This document shows, piece after piece, positions 27,013-39,479 of a stretch of 64,000 bases of DNA (positions are counted from its first letter, which is position 1; every line of letters begins with the position of its first letter). The DNA comes from Neopestalotiopsis rosae (Eukaryota; Ascomycota; Sordariomycetes; Amphisphaeriales; Sporocadaceae). A program made the translations under genes and the position numbers. The DNA lies in assembly GCA_023078685.1 (NCBI GenBank), contig JALGAS010000005.1:682001-746000 (forward strand). Reading direction: 5' to 3'. The notes beneath the pieces were generated by a model, which worked only from the letters and a program-made list of their open reading frames with translations, was not told where the DNA came from and ran no database searches.

Positions 27013-29746
27013 TTTCCCTGCATTATATCTATGTTTATAGCTCCCCGCCAAAGGTAGCAGGTCGATAGGCGATGTGATGTATGATGGGTAAAAAAAATCC
27101 CAGCTGGAAAACTGGATATTCGCAATATGGATGGGACGGCCGCTGTCAGTCATCAGTGTCATCGGGATCCGTGGTCATGGCTCCCTAGACACCCGGTCGT
27201 GATTCAAGCTTGATTGACGCCCCTGGCACTGAGAGAGGAACTTACCTTATTTACTGTGCGGTATCGGCGCGTACGGCATTTTGCCCTCAAAAATACCAGA
27301 GAGAATCCAAGGGAGAAATAAAAACGGATGACAGGTCAAGGCTCGCTACAGAATTGCGGCGAGTGATGGTGCAACCAGGATCTTTCCTTCTCGTGCGGGA
27401 TTGGATGCGGTCAACTAGGTACCGCCCTTCAAGACGTGTGGTTCTCTTCTCACGTCTGCTGCCAGGGCTCCAGACTTGCTATGTACTAAAGTTACTGTGG
27501 CGTCAAGGACTCTCTTGAGTCTTGCCATCTCTATCCTCTTTTCATGCTGGGAAGAGGGGCCTTTCAACGGGGGACCATGATCTCGACGCGAGGTTCAGAT
27601 TGCAGATGCCTCCACACTGACATCCCACTCTTTTTTCCTCGTCAAGCACCCCCCCTGGGACTCCGCTCATGATTCAAGTGGCACAGAAAAAGGCATCCAA
27701 TGCCAGCCATGGTATGTACATGAGGGGTGATATATGCGGCGTGCGGTGCGGTGCTGCAGGGCGTTGTGGACAGGACAGACAGGTACCGCTGCGCAGTGTA
27801 CCTACACGACATTACCTTACCTACAATTACCATTTGCAGCTTCTGTGCTTTGCTGCCTCTCTGTGACACCCCGGGCATCACGCAGCGTCCTGGCGTCCAC
27901 GCGACGAGCCCTCCCCTTCTCCCCACAATACGATGCTTGCTTGATTTCTTGGCTGCGCGGGCGGGCGTTTGTTGTGGAAAAGAGGTACGTACCCCCTTCT
28001 CTATTTGTACATACGCTTCTCTTGATGATGCGCTGGTGTGTGTCTGTGTACGTTATTATGTCTTGATTAATCCTACAGCTAGTCCGCTTCAGTCAAGCGC
28101 TGTTGCAAGAGAAGGGTGAGGAGATTCTCGTCTTCTCTGTTGAGCGCGGTAACCCTGATCTTCATATGGGCCGTTTCACTCTATAACAGAGGTATTAACG
28201 ATCCACGCAACTTTATGCCTAGACGCTGTGCAGTGTCAAATCGTACATGGGTCGACGACAAGACTTGCAGATGCCTGAGCTTAAAACAGCAGACAAGTTA
28301 ATTAAGAAGTTTGTGTGTGGCCTTTTATTTTAATATTATTATTATTGATGATCGATAGGCGCAGCAGATTTGAAGCTGGTGGGAAGAGTGAGCGAGATGA
28401 TAACAGGCAGGGCTAGATATTAAAAAGGAACCAAACCGGCCATTAATTGTTGTCAGCTATCACCACCAGCAGCTACCCGACTTATTTTGTTCTCGTTCCC
28501 CCTTCCAACCTTTCCAGGGCCCACGTTTGCTCAGCAGCTGCCAATTCCGTAAGGATCTTCAGTAGCCTGTCTTTCCAGGCTCAGCTGCTGCTGCTTTGCT
28601 TACCATATTGTACACGCTCATTGATAACCACTCTTTTTATTAGTCTTGTGAATACTCTTTATCTCTTTCGGACTTCCTCAACCAGCACTGGGATCATACT
28701 GGGGCGGGAACACACTATACTATACAGTGAACTGACATTCTTCTTTCTCTCTTTCTTTACTTGAACGAAACACTAGACGGCCTTTGACGCTACCTAGCTA
28801 GGTCCAGTAGCTGCTGCTGGTATCCTACCTTATCCTGCTCCTCGATTCCTCCCGCTTCTTGGGTTCTTCTAGGTTGGGGGTGGCTTTTCTCCCTCTCGGC
28901 AATCACCTTCTCGACTCGTCCAGTCGGGGCCTTTGTTATTGCAACGCCCCAAGCTACTAAGCAGTGTAGCGTTCGCTCGCTTCTCCTACATTCTTTAGTG
29001 ACTGGGGGAAAGAGACGAGAGACAGACAAGCCAAGCACTTTCGACGACGCCGAAAAGCTGTCGCTCTTAGTGCCCATTTCTACATCACGCTACCGTAGTC
29101 TTTGACATTAGCCCGCCAACGTCTTTGCTGAAGGGGAGGCAGAAAGAAGGCTGGGTGGGTTTGCCATTGCCAACCTGAACAAAGTACAATCATACATACT
29201 GGTTCGTGGGCTCCACCGCATATTTGCTAGGCCTGATGAGCAGCGGGTTAACATTTGTGACTTGATGAGAAAAGAAGACCAGCCCAGCGCCAAGCCCAGC
29301 CAGGACAACCCTGGCCCATCTTAGGGCCCCCTTGTCAGCTACGCTAGCGCTGCTCGACTCCCCCATCCTCTGGCTCTTTTGATAATAAGGCACCGTTATC
29401 CCCTCAATCGACCTAAACGTCGGCTCCTCTCTACCAAAAAAGGGCACCAGGATTAGCCATTCCGGTTCTGACGTTCGCTCGGCTCCCCCCTCCAACCTGC
29501 GAACATCTACTAAACTTAGTGCGCGACCGCCGAACTCCTGCTATTATCTTGGAAACGACCTCTTCTCGACCCTTTGCTTTTTTTTCACTCTTTCCACCCT
29601 TTTCGACACTGTCGCTTCCGAATAGAACAAAAATATTCCTCCGAATAAGACGAAGACAAAGGCGACGGACATTTTGTGTGGAAGCTAGCATTGATTGGAA
29701 CCCCTCCGGAGACTGCCGTACTTTCGCTACCGTCGACCCGTGTTGC

Positions 29747-29788
29747 ATGAGAGAGAGGGATACTTTGGTTGCCGGCTTGTTTTGCTAG
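29747..29788 (+). promoter_or_regulatory. 13-codon upstream ORF in the leader of the Zn2Cys6 gene
   Basis: An ATG at 29747 opens a 13-residue frame that closes with TAG at 29786-29788, 61 nt before the main ATG at 29850. It lies in the likely transcribed leader, so it could reduce or condition initiation at the main start. Whether it is transcribed and translated is inference. Confidence 0.5.
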
Positions 29789-29849
29789 GGGACAAGAGAG
29801 GGCCTCGTGACCTGTGGGACATTCGAGAGCCGCCACCGCCATCGCCGCC

Positions 29850-32800
29850 ATGTCGAACGATCCGTCCGTACGGAGGCTATTGCCTCAGAACTCGCACCTC
29901 GGCCAATTTGCATATGCGCCGCAGCAATACCAACAACCGCGCGAGACTCAGAAGAGTGCGTCCAATCCTCCAAACAAGACATGGCCCCTGTTCGCGCACT
30001 TGGTCTTGGGACTATACGGTTCTAATTTTGGTCAATTATAGATTATGTATTCGTGGATGAGCACAACCGGCATAAGCGACTGAAAGGTACGTCTCGGAAT
30101 ACTGAGCCCCCCATCCTTGTCTTGAATGCCACGGCTAATTGGGATTTCTTGTATAGTCATGAGGTACGAACCACCATGGATCTGAATGTGGCTAGATATA
30201 TATTGCACTACTAACACGACATAATCAGAGCATGCGAAGGTTGCAGGAGAAGGAAGATCAAGTGCGACGCTGCCACGACTAACACATGGCCTTGCTCTGC
30301 TTGCATTCGCCTGAAGCTGCACTGCGTGAGGCCGAATGGCCAATACGATGGGTCGGCCGACTCCCAGCCCTACGAGACGCCGCGCGCCGATTACGAGACT
30401 GGGCCAATGCCGGATGATTTTAGGCAAATGTCCTCGCAATCTATGATGGGTGGGCAGCCAAAGGCAGGAATGTATGCTGCCCCAGGACCATATGCCGACG
30501 GCCATAATGTCTACCAGAATGTGTCTTATCCTGCTCCCCAGCCGGGTCAGCACAGCATGCATTATACCACAATTCCTCCAGTCGGCGTTCTCGATCAATC
30601 ATACGCACCCGCCAGCGTCTTTCCTACGCCGCCAATGCAACACCATCATCATCCGCCACACTCGGAATCCTCGCCCGAGTCATATACCACCCAAGACCAC
30701 TACCAAAACAGTGATCTTGCCGATCTTCTTGGCTCTCTCAAGATGGACGAGAAGGGAACTGGTAAGTCGATTGTATACCGGGGAATTGTCATTTTGCTAA
30801 CCACAACGAAAAGCTCCATATCTTGACAAGGGACTCGCTGTGAGGAACGTTGATGACGATGAGCCGGTCACCGAAGATGCCGATGAATTCAAGGTTGCGC
30901 TACCCATGTCTTCCGTGCCGGGTTCCAAGATCCGCATTCCGCCGGAGTTGATGCCGGATGAGGAAACCATTTTGCAGTATTTCGACTTGTACTTCGCAAA
31001 TGTGCACCCTTATGTGCCTGTACTCAACAAGGCTCAATTCTACCAGCAATGGCACACGAACCCAGAATCCATCTCGCCCCTGATCCTGGAAGCTATTTTT
31101 GCCGTAGCCGGTCGTCTCGCCGATGAGCCAGCTAGGGGTCAGCAATGGATTGCGTTGGCAACAAGTAAGTTTAAGCACCGAGTTCTTGGTGAGGCAATTG
31201 CTAATATCACGTCAGAACATGCCGATGCATTCATGGATGTGCCAAGGTTGAGCACGTTACAGGCTCTACTGATCATTCTCAAGGCTCGTGAGGCCTCGCC
31301 CAAGAAGGGATACTATTTCCGGTCATGGACGTCGATTGTCCATTGTATTACAATGGCCAAGGACCTCGGCCTTGATGAGCACTTTGAGGATCACAAGGCT
31401 GGCAAGTCGTGCGGCTCTAGCGCGGCTGACTGCCTGATCAAGACCCGTATCTGGCAGACCATCTTCATCTGTGAGCTGATGATTGGTAGCCCGCAAGGTA
31501 TGAACACCCGATGGACGGTTGATTGTAGTCATACTAACAAATATTCAAATAGGCCGCCACGATCTTTCAGTCGACTTGGAATCTTTGGACTTCAGTGTTC
31601 CCCGGCCTATGCCAGGTGGTGATGATGCCGAATACCATGTTACACGCAACTTTACCTACTTCGCCCGCTCGGTGCGTAGCGTCAGGCGCATGAACAACGT
31701 CTATGGCAGAATCAAGAGGAGAAAGGAATGGGGCCTCGATCCAGAATTCGTGCAGCTCAACCCTTCTATGAACTCATGGCTAAGTGATCTACCTGCTGAC
31801 CTTGCGGTCACCTTTCCTCCGGATGGCTCCCCTCCATGGCTTCCTTCTCACTTCATCGGAAACTTGCACTCGTATTATTACTTGGCTGTTCTCATGCTCC
31901 ACCGCCCGCAACTCAACTTCCTGGACCCAAATAGCCAGGACGGGCAATGGAAATCTCACATGGTCCTCTGCCTTTCATCCGCAAAGTTGTTGTGTCGATT
32001 GGAGGAGGCCATGTTGCAGTCCTTTGGACTGAGCGGATTGCAATGCATGCAGCGTGGCATTAGCTTCACCATCTATGCAATTCTGACATGCATTCCGCTC
32101 TATCTTGTACGGTTTCTCATGTCTTTCGTCTCGAGTTCATATCACTAATAGATCTCTAGGTCGCCTTGACATCCCCGGACCCGGATCTAAACACGGATGC
32201 CAGGGATTACTTCACACGGCACATGCGTATCTTGGAACAGACCATGGATGCCTGGCCAATGCCGGAGATGGTCAAACAAATCAATGCCGTGCGGGAAGCC
32301 TTTTCTGCCGATCTGAGGAAGGCGTTTGTCCTGAAGCCGAGTTTCCCATATGGCAGCCCTGCGCATAGCCACAGCACACCACCCCGGGGTAACATCAAAC
32401 CCCCAATGCTGCGGACAAGCTCAGTGGACCAAGTCAGTTATACCAGTCACCCCATTACTCCGCCCATCTCAGCTGGTCCTGTGGACAACAAGAGTGACTC
32501 TTCTCCTGCTATACAGTCGCTCGTCATGATGGCATCCGGCCAGCATTCCCAGGCTCCCCCAATGCCACATGGAATCTCAATGGCCGAGCCACCGACTTGG
32601 AACCCATCGCGGATTTTTGAGTAAGTCGAAGTGAGGTGACGAATACTTGTCTGATTTTGTGCTAATAAACAATTTTTAGTCAGTGGAACTCCACATTTGG
32701 TACGCCCCAGCCAACCTCAGTGCCCCCTCAGTCCAATTCCCTAAGTGTTCCTCCATCTTCAGGTACCCCGGAAGTTCCATCCATCCAGGCTCTTCAAAGT

Positions 32801-32947
32801 GCAAATTCTCTCTCATCTGGCCAGCCTATGCCTCCTCAGCAATACTCGGCAGCACCGGTGCAGTCCTTTGTGACCCCCGCCATGTGGCAGGAGTCTGTCG
32901 CTAGTGTATACGAGGGTGGTTTGAAGAGGCATTGGGATGCCCGATGA
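29850..32947 (+). CDS. Zn(II)2Cys6 transcription factor with fungal-specific TF domain
   Basis: Nine exons: 29850-29955, 30042-30086, 30157-30163, 30229-30761, 30814-31164, 31216-31497, 31553-32106, 32160-32620 and 32680-32947; 868 aa, in frame throughout. The basic HNRHKRLKVMR leads into a zinc cluster at about residues 55-85 with spacing C-x2-C-x6-C-x9-C-x2-C-x6-C ([13 protein letters not shown], then PCSACIRLKLHC). A Gln/Pro/His-rich linker follows, then the fungal-specific TF middle region from about residue 260 (YFDLYFANVHPYVPVLNKAQF) through the FRSWTSIVHCITMAKDLGLD helix pair, and a low-complexity Ser/Pro C-terminus. I do not recognise the target pathway. The strong sequence order and the unusually long upstream region suggest a conserved regulator rather than a cluster-specific one; that is inference. 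Confidence 0.93.
30157..30163 (+). other. 7-nt microexon in the Zn2Cys6 gene
   Basis: The exon TCATGAG sits between acceptor TTGTATAG and donor GTACGA. Without it the upstream exon (phase 1) would shift the zinc cluster out of frame; with it the junction reads K-V-M-R-A-C-E-G-C, in phase on both sides. Read directly from the sequence; transcript support is needed. Confidence 0.8.
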
Positions 32948-34693
32948 GCTGTCTTCATGCCCGAACCTCACGGTTCATCATGAAGCACCACAAGGGGCAT
33001 ATGGCGCCACGATGATGCGATGATTACCATGTATATCGATGAGCCGATCTACGACATAACGAATCCACGAAAACGCGACCTCTTCAACCACCTTGCTTTG
33101 CAGGTCGAAAATCTACGAACTTTTTAACCTCTGGCCTTTCATACCTTTTCTATTTCTTTCAATTTCGGATGATACATATATACACACTGCCTTTTTGTAC
33201 AACAACAAGCACATGTTTCGGCCAGGCAAAATAAAATTTCAGTGGACTGATTGGATTACAATCGATACGACCTGTACAGACTTAGAGCGGCAGGGGGCAT
33301 GGGAATACTTGGTAATCAAAAGCGAGCGATCAATTTTGATTGAGATATTCCCTCTTGCTCACCGGCTGCTGTACCGCATTCCGCGAGTTCTATTTCTTGT
33401 CTGACGTCGGGGTCAGATCAAAAGAACAATCTGGCTCATCAGTTCTATCATTTACGAATGATATTTGTACTCGGCAACTCTTTTGTGAGCTTGACGATGT
33501 ATTATTACAGTATACCATTTGCTTGTTATGGGGTTTTGCCAAAGATTGGGTTGCTTGTTGATCGATGGTGCATGAAAGACTTGGAACCAGCATATAGGTA
33601 TTAAGGATATACAGATTGCCCTGGGGGCTATTCCTGCGATACTTTCACTGATTGATAATTCGATCTGAGTGAATGTTGTTGTGATGCAAATTGATTTGTT
33701 CTGGCCATGCGAGATCTCACAAAGTAAAAGCTTCAGGAACAGTAGCGGGAAACAGCAGGACCCTGAATCGTGATTCCCGGTATATTGAGACTGCAGATGC
33801 CGCGGTGATTGTCGTGGACATGATGGGTCAGTTTTTGTTTTCTATTTCTACTTAAAAGGCAATTGCAACTTTATCGTCGAAAGCTGTTGATGTGAAATAG
33901 ATCCCAAGGGTCGACTGAAAGAATTGTAGAAGAGTACCGGGTAGGCGGAATGGTCTTGATCCATGAAGCCATTGAATCTAGCGAATACTGGGTATCATTC
34001 CTGTGCTTACCACGCTCTGGTCGTCCGTACTTGTGATCAAACAGACCACCAACTCCAGAGGCTCGATTATCTGTGGGGTTTGTCTGATTTAGAGGATGAG
34101 AAGGCAGATACGCAGAAAGAAGTGCTTTGTCAACGTGCCACGTTGAGCCAAGTAGAGTCAGGGATTAACAAAGAATTTCAGCATATACTTTGTGTAGAGA
34201 CGGTAATCATATAATATATACAGGAGCACAATTGCTTCTCGGCAGTTCCGGTATGTCCAAACTTTCGGTGCCCTTCCCGCAAACCAAATGTATGTAGCAG
34301 TACCTGATTTGTGCAACGACGAGAGGTTGCCTCTCGGAGTAGTGGAAAGATTGATAGAGGCGGCTCTTTGCTGATGCGAGAAGTATTCGAGAATAGCCCT
34401 CTGGCGCCTGGGTAGGCCCCGGTTGAATCAATCGAAGAGACTGACACACTTGCATCCACCTCCATGATCGCCACGATGATTGGCCCGGGCGGCCACCATG
34501 ATATTCCGGTACTTTGCTGAACCCCTCCTGCGTGATATTCATCATATCCCATGGAGGCTTATACTGTTCAGTATGCCCCCCCTTCCAGTCTGATCTGACC
34601 CGTACCTCTCTACATGGGTAGAAGGACGATGCGGACAGTGGGGTCTCAGGCGCATACAAGCGTCAAGGGCTATGACCCTCTGTTCCAATTCTT
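32948..34693. other. Intergenic region downstream of the Zn2Cys6 gene
   Basis: Holds the 3' end of the regulator (to about 33.2 kb) and then sequence with no supported gene. A minus-strand open frame of about 150 codons at 34207-34659 has no domain I recognise and no good splice context. Confidence 0.4.
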
Positions 34694-35331
34694 TCATGGC
34701 ACCATCTCCCTGGTGAGATGGCGACCAGCTCTCTCCCCCAGGGCAAGGACATCGTAATCTATCAATTCTAATCCAGCTTCTCCAGGACAGTGATGGACGT
34801 CCACAAACGTATCATGAGTCGCGGTGCGTGGTAGTGTGATTGAGCCAGGGGAGAGTACATACTCTGGGAGGAGCAAACGACAATGAGGATACAGACTGGG
34901 CATCTCGACCTTTTGAGACATTCTGGTGACCAAACGCACCTTTTCATCTTGTCTTTGCTCGCGTGCCAGATCTGCGAAAGAAGTGTACCGTATCATCAAG
35001 TGGCCTGTCTCTTGTTCGAAACGTCATGTATTGAATCTTACCCCGGCGAGGGCCCGCACCTTGTCTTGCATGACTTGGCCCAGCGCCCGCCCATATTTGC
35101 CAACCCTGGTGCGTCCATTTACCAGCATCATCTAGAGCGTACGGTATTTGTATCGCTGATGTTGTTGTACGAGTCTCGCTTGACTGTTGAGATATAGATA
35201 CCTTGGCAGTCTGCATCAATGGGAGAGGCGAGCAGGCTGCTGATGTGATATAGCTGAGAGCCACCTCCTTTCTGAAGCTGGAATAGAAGAAGATTGGGAG
35301 TACCGAAGGCGCTCTCGTTTGCGTAACTCAT
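34694..35331 (-). CDS. Weak candidate gene, unknown protein
   Basis: A minus-strand model can be built starting at MSYANESAFG, 5 nt after the stop of the RRM-like gene. It removes two introns (GTATCT to CATCAG; GTAAGA to TTCGCAG) and ends in REMVP. The joined frame stays open, but no domain is recognised and codon use is unremarkable. TTTTCCATATAG just before the ATG could also act as a splice acceptor, which would make this the 3' part of the upstream gene. Equally it may be non-coding. Confidence 0.2.
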
Positions 35332-35336
35332 GCTGT

Positions 35337-36398
35337 CTATATGGAAAATCTCCTGACACGAGTTGGAGGAGTAGACGAAAGTTGGACGGCGAGTATCTGC
35401 TCTTCGGGAGGATCAAGTATCGGCTGCTGCTCGATCGTGGAGGCAGGTAAATCGAGAGGTTCTGTAACTGGACTCGGAGGCAGAACGCTAGTCTCTGGCT
35501 TGAAAGACGTGGCGGTGGCAGAAAACCTGAACTCTGTACCACGAAGCATACACTCGGAATGGCCCGAGCAGTCTTGCAACAGGCCAGAAAGAAGGTCTTC
35601 AAAGGCCTCGTTCTCGTCATTTTGGTCATATGATGGCTCCTGGTGCTTGCCCTCGACGCCCAAGAGCTTCGCCTGCGCCACCTTGATATACCGCAGCATC
35701 TTGATCTTGTTATGAGAGCACATGTCGGTAAAGATGATGTCGTTGACGAGTAAGGCGTTTCTCATGCGGCTGCACAGGATGATTTCGAGCTGGTATAAGT
35801 CTCGAACCAGGGGGTCTGACCGCTGGGCGTTGTTCAGGTGAAAAAGGGCATCCTGGATCGCCCTGTCGGCCTTCCACAGGGCTTCTCGCACCGCGATGTC
35901 GGTAGAGGTAGGTCGAATCGGAGGCGGAATGCTACTTCCTGGCTTGAAAGGCGCGGCGATGGGAGATAAATTAAACTGGGACTGAGACGGGACCGTGTCC
36001 GAGTCTCCGTCTTGAGCCTGGGCGGCCTACGTTGTCGATTCTGTCAGCTCGAGATAACACGACCTAAACGGTTCACTAACCTGATTACAGTTTGGACTTA
36101 CACGTAACATGCTTCCCTTGAACATCACGTTGTCCAATTTTTCCTTAGCCGCGAGAGCTTCGCTGTTATGTATGAATCGAAGGTGGCAATAAAAGTTTCC
36201 CTCCGCTGCCTCGAAGGAATGCGGCCAGATGAGGTAGCATGATGCCACGTCTTTGGAAGCCAGTAGGCGATCAATATCGGCTCGATGGTGACCGACTACG
36301 AAGCCGGTGACGGTGATAACGCGACCCTTTCTAATCTGTCTCCTGTGTTGACGGTCATGGTTCTTGGGATGACCACACCACTGATGAGTATACCCCAT
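35337..36398 (-). CDS. Hypothetical protein with RRM-like N-terminus and internal repeat
   Basis: Exons 36398-36102 and 36026-35337 (75-nt intron, GTAAGT donor, CTGAC branch, CGTAG acceptor, phase 0) give 328 aa. Residues about 25-98 (GRVITVTGFVV, then NFYCHLRFIHNSEALAAKEKL and FKGSMLR) look like an RNA-recognition-motif fold, with a beta strand resembling RNP1, but no textbook RNP1/RNP2. A central helical stretch (REALWKADRAIQDALFHL onward) is followed by a disordered tail. A segment of about 20 residues appears twice: FNLSPIAAPFKPGSSIPPP before the helical part and FRFSATATSFKPETSVLPPS after it. I do not recognise the family. Its start, MGYTHQW, is the first ATG of the frame. Confidence 0.6.
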
Positions 36399-37654
36399 GA
36401 CTGCTGATGCGTACGATGATAAGTTGACTGCAGAATGAATAAAAGGTATGGATCTGATGAAGTGGCTAAACGATGATAGCCTATTGGTTTTTGAGGTATT
36501 GCACTGATGCGTGGTTGCTGTAGTTACTCGTCTGCACCTGATGCCAGATTCCAGGAAGAGCAGGAAGAAGATAGAAAGATCGTGTTACGCGGTCGCGACG
36601 GGCGGAGAAAGAACAACAAAAGAGCGAAGTCATGCAGCATCAGTCAAAGCTTGCGAATGCATATGGACTAATTGGGGTGAGAATAAGGTAATCTATCAGT
36701 TCACTGGGGCTTGTTGTGCCAATCTCTGCTAATGGCCAAAACAAGGTTCAAATTATGCTGTTTACACTACCTGCTGAACTACAGCTCCAGATCAGAGCCA
36801 TTCTGCTACTTAACAACCGCTCGATACCAGTAACCACCATGGTTATACGCCATCATGTCACCAACCAATGCAGTATTCCTCGTCAGCAAATTTGATATCA
36901 GTTCGCCAGAGCAGGGTCAGAGCTCAGTCCACGATGTGCAAGGGGCGACCCCGAGCTCCATCGAAAGCTCTTTCGACCTTGTTGAGCATGTTGACTCCCA
37001 AGAGGGCCCTAGCGATATATTGGTTTGATGAAGAGAAGAAACCGTTCATACCTTGAGGATATGCCGTCCTCTGAGCATGAGAGTTTTGCATTTGGTGGAG
37101 GCCAGGACTACGAGAAGTAGGAGAAGGAAGCTCGTGGGCGTTCGTCCTGCGTGTGTAGCACCAAAGACAAGCAGAATGAGGAGCATCAGAAGTAGTGTCG
37201 AGATGGTTGATGATTCGCGAAAGAATGAGAAGCGACAATGTGCTGAATGATCACGATGGCGGTACTGGCGTTCCCGCTAAGCAGGAACGGTTTGCCCTGT
37301 TTAAAGCAGGGACTGGAGGGGAAAATCATTCTTAGCAATTTGAGACGTGGTGGGAGAAGATTGAGCCCATTGTGCAGGAGACTGGCATTGTGCTACTGAT
37401 ATTGACTTTACACAGGCTCTCATACCTCCAGTATCACCTTTCGCGTTCCAGTAAACTGCGCAGACCATTTAATGTAGTTACGGCAAATATGTCCAATCCT
37501 GTGCTCTTCGGTAGAGTTGAAACCCAAAGACTCATGATTGTTGCTAACGTAGAGCAAGACTTGGATAGACTTTCCATACATGAGCTTGAGGGGAAAATGG
37601 CTGTCGAACAAGACAGGAAAGTATTTTTTCAAATGGAAGAGGGGGAAATTTGGC

Positions 37655-37782
37655 AAAAAAGAGCGATGACCCTGGATTCGAACCCGGTCCCCTAACAAAG
37701 ATCCTCTCATTCGATCATAGGATATTCACTTTTCACCTGGGTGGCCACCGCACTCAAGAGCTTACCGCTCGGCCATTGGACC
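37655..37782 (-). tRNA. tRNA-like Pol III unit (A box, B box, T6 terminator)
   Basis: On the minus strand: GGTCCAA, then a textbook A box TGGCCGAGCGG, about 80 nt of spacer, a perfect B box GGTTCGAATCC (37674-37684) and a T6 run (37655-37660) 3 nt after the last folded base. The A box and long spacer fit an intron-containing class II (Leu/Ser-like) tRNA. However, the 5' acceptor GGTCCAA does not pair with the 3' GTCATCG, one T-stem pair is G-A, and I cannot place an anticodon arm. So it is either a tRNA pseudogene, a SINE-like head, or another Pol III transcript. Confidence 0.45.
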
Positions 37783-39479
37783 TTTGTGACTTGTGGTTAT
37801 CAAAGGAGCTCTTCTTTGAAACTATGAGTCTTCCATACCTCATCCTGCATTTTCGTCTGATCTGCCGTTTGCACTTGCGATTGGCTGCCAACTAGGTCTT
37901 TTTCGATCTGCTTCCTGAGGCACCCATGATCGACCAAAGCTTGCTCAAAATTGTCGTTACGGAAGTTGGCAATACATCTGACCGTAATGGAAGCTCTGAC
38001 TGTGGCATCGCACTATGCTGTATGTTTTCGCCAGAAATGTTGCCCTACAAGTCAGGAAGTTGCCTCCAAGATCCATGAACCATTTTTATGGTCTGTCACA
38101 GCGCTGCGATAATTATTTTGCAAAGCATGGAAGGCCGGGACGGCTAATTTACATGGCTCACTTGCTCGATGTTTCGGAAGAAGCCTCCTGATCTCGATCT
38201 TTGGCAGCAAAGCTGACGATAGCGAATATGGCTTTCACTTGTACCTTACAATAACGGTACGCAAAGTGACTCAAAGCTTCCCACAGTAGTTGAATAGTTT
38301 AGATAACTAAGTATGTGCGATAGACTGAAAACATAAGCTTGTACTTCCCATCCGATCTCGCCTTTAAGTAATCCCTTCCTAATATTCGGCCAGCATATGA
38401 GCAGGCACGATACACTTGAACGCACGCAACTACTTTCGGTGTCTCTTCTTTCCAACCAGTAGCAACTGCCCCGAAGGTCTTTAGTTCTTACCATTTACTC
38501 TCTCTCATATTTGTCATTGGCATGCTACGCTCATCGTCCCCTTCAATGGCAAGAAAATCGTCGGGCTTGGCAATGATGGGCAAAGCTCTCTCGTTTCTGC
38601 ATCGGGATATAAATCGTGAAATCTTTAGAGCCATCCGGGCGCCCATGGAATAAGCACTTGTTTCGAAATTTCTGAGCCGAGGTCGAAGAACAGCCTGAGA
38701 GATCTGACACTTGGGAGGAACACAGATTGACCTTCAATATCAAAAGATATCAGAAACTATGGTCGAACTTTTCGTTCGCCTCCACACAAACCGACTAAAA
38801 GATGTTTCAGACCTGCGAATTGGTTCCCACTCATGCTTCGACCTCAAGCACACATGTCGGTGTATCCCGGTCCACCCAGAAGACAGGCATCAACCGGCGT
38901 TCGACATAGCCGGCTTTCCTCAACCTCAGCCGATAAAATTGCGGCATGGATCGCGCTCAGCAGCTCACTCCTTTGCAGCGAGTATGGGAGTTGTCCTGGG
39001 ACACATCCCTTACCTCCAAGGGGAGCCATCCTTGACAATACGACCATCGCCTTGAGCCCTGAAAATCCTGCAAGAATATATGGACGATATCTTCCTAAGC
39101 CACTGGACATTTGAGGAATAAAGGGGATTCATCATGAATCACCTCCTCCCTAGACTTACTCGGGCTGTCATGAAACAGTCGTTCAAAAGGATAGAATAGG
39201 GTTTCGAAAAGATCGCCTCCAATGCCCCTATCCCATTCATCACCGCATCAGTTAGTTCCTCATCACCATGTCCACCTTATATATATAAAAGTCTCGTACA
39301 GGTGCCCACATACAGCAAGACCCCCGCCAATGGTGGTAAGCAGCCCCCAAAGCCCTGGGGGTATGAAGACGAGTGGTGTGAGGCATGTGACCTGCACCCG
39401 TGCTTGGCCGGTCTTGTCACTGCCCGACCATCAAACGTTGGCCAAGCGGTATTCGCCGGCATTTGCGATATATTACGCT

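Larger units (their letters stand above)
21225..29849. promoter_or_regulatory. 8.6-kb non-coding interval upstream of the Zn2Cys6 regulator
   Basis: No convincing coding model. Features seen: poly-T near 21418 and 26041; a GCAA tandem tract near 22753-22775; ACCTACC/GGTAGGT clusters near 26250-26280 and 26965-27012; a tRNA-Glu-like segment near 26620-26699; and an increasingly pyrimidine-rich stretch (about 28440-29700) that looks like the leader of the downstream gene, ending with a short upstream ORF. Very long 5' regions are known for fungal developmental regulators; that this is such a region is inference. Confidence 0.5.

Noticed and set aside
34207..34659. 150-codon minus-strand frame
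   Set aside because: No domain, unusual residue mix, and no convincing link to the weak candidate gene upstream.
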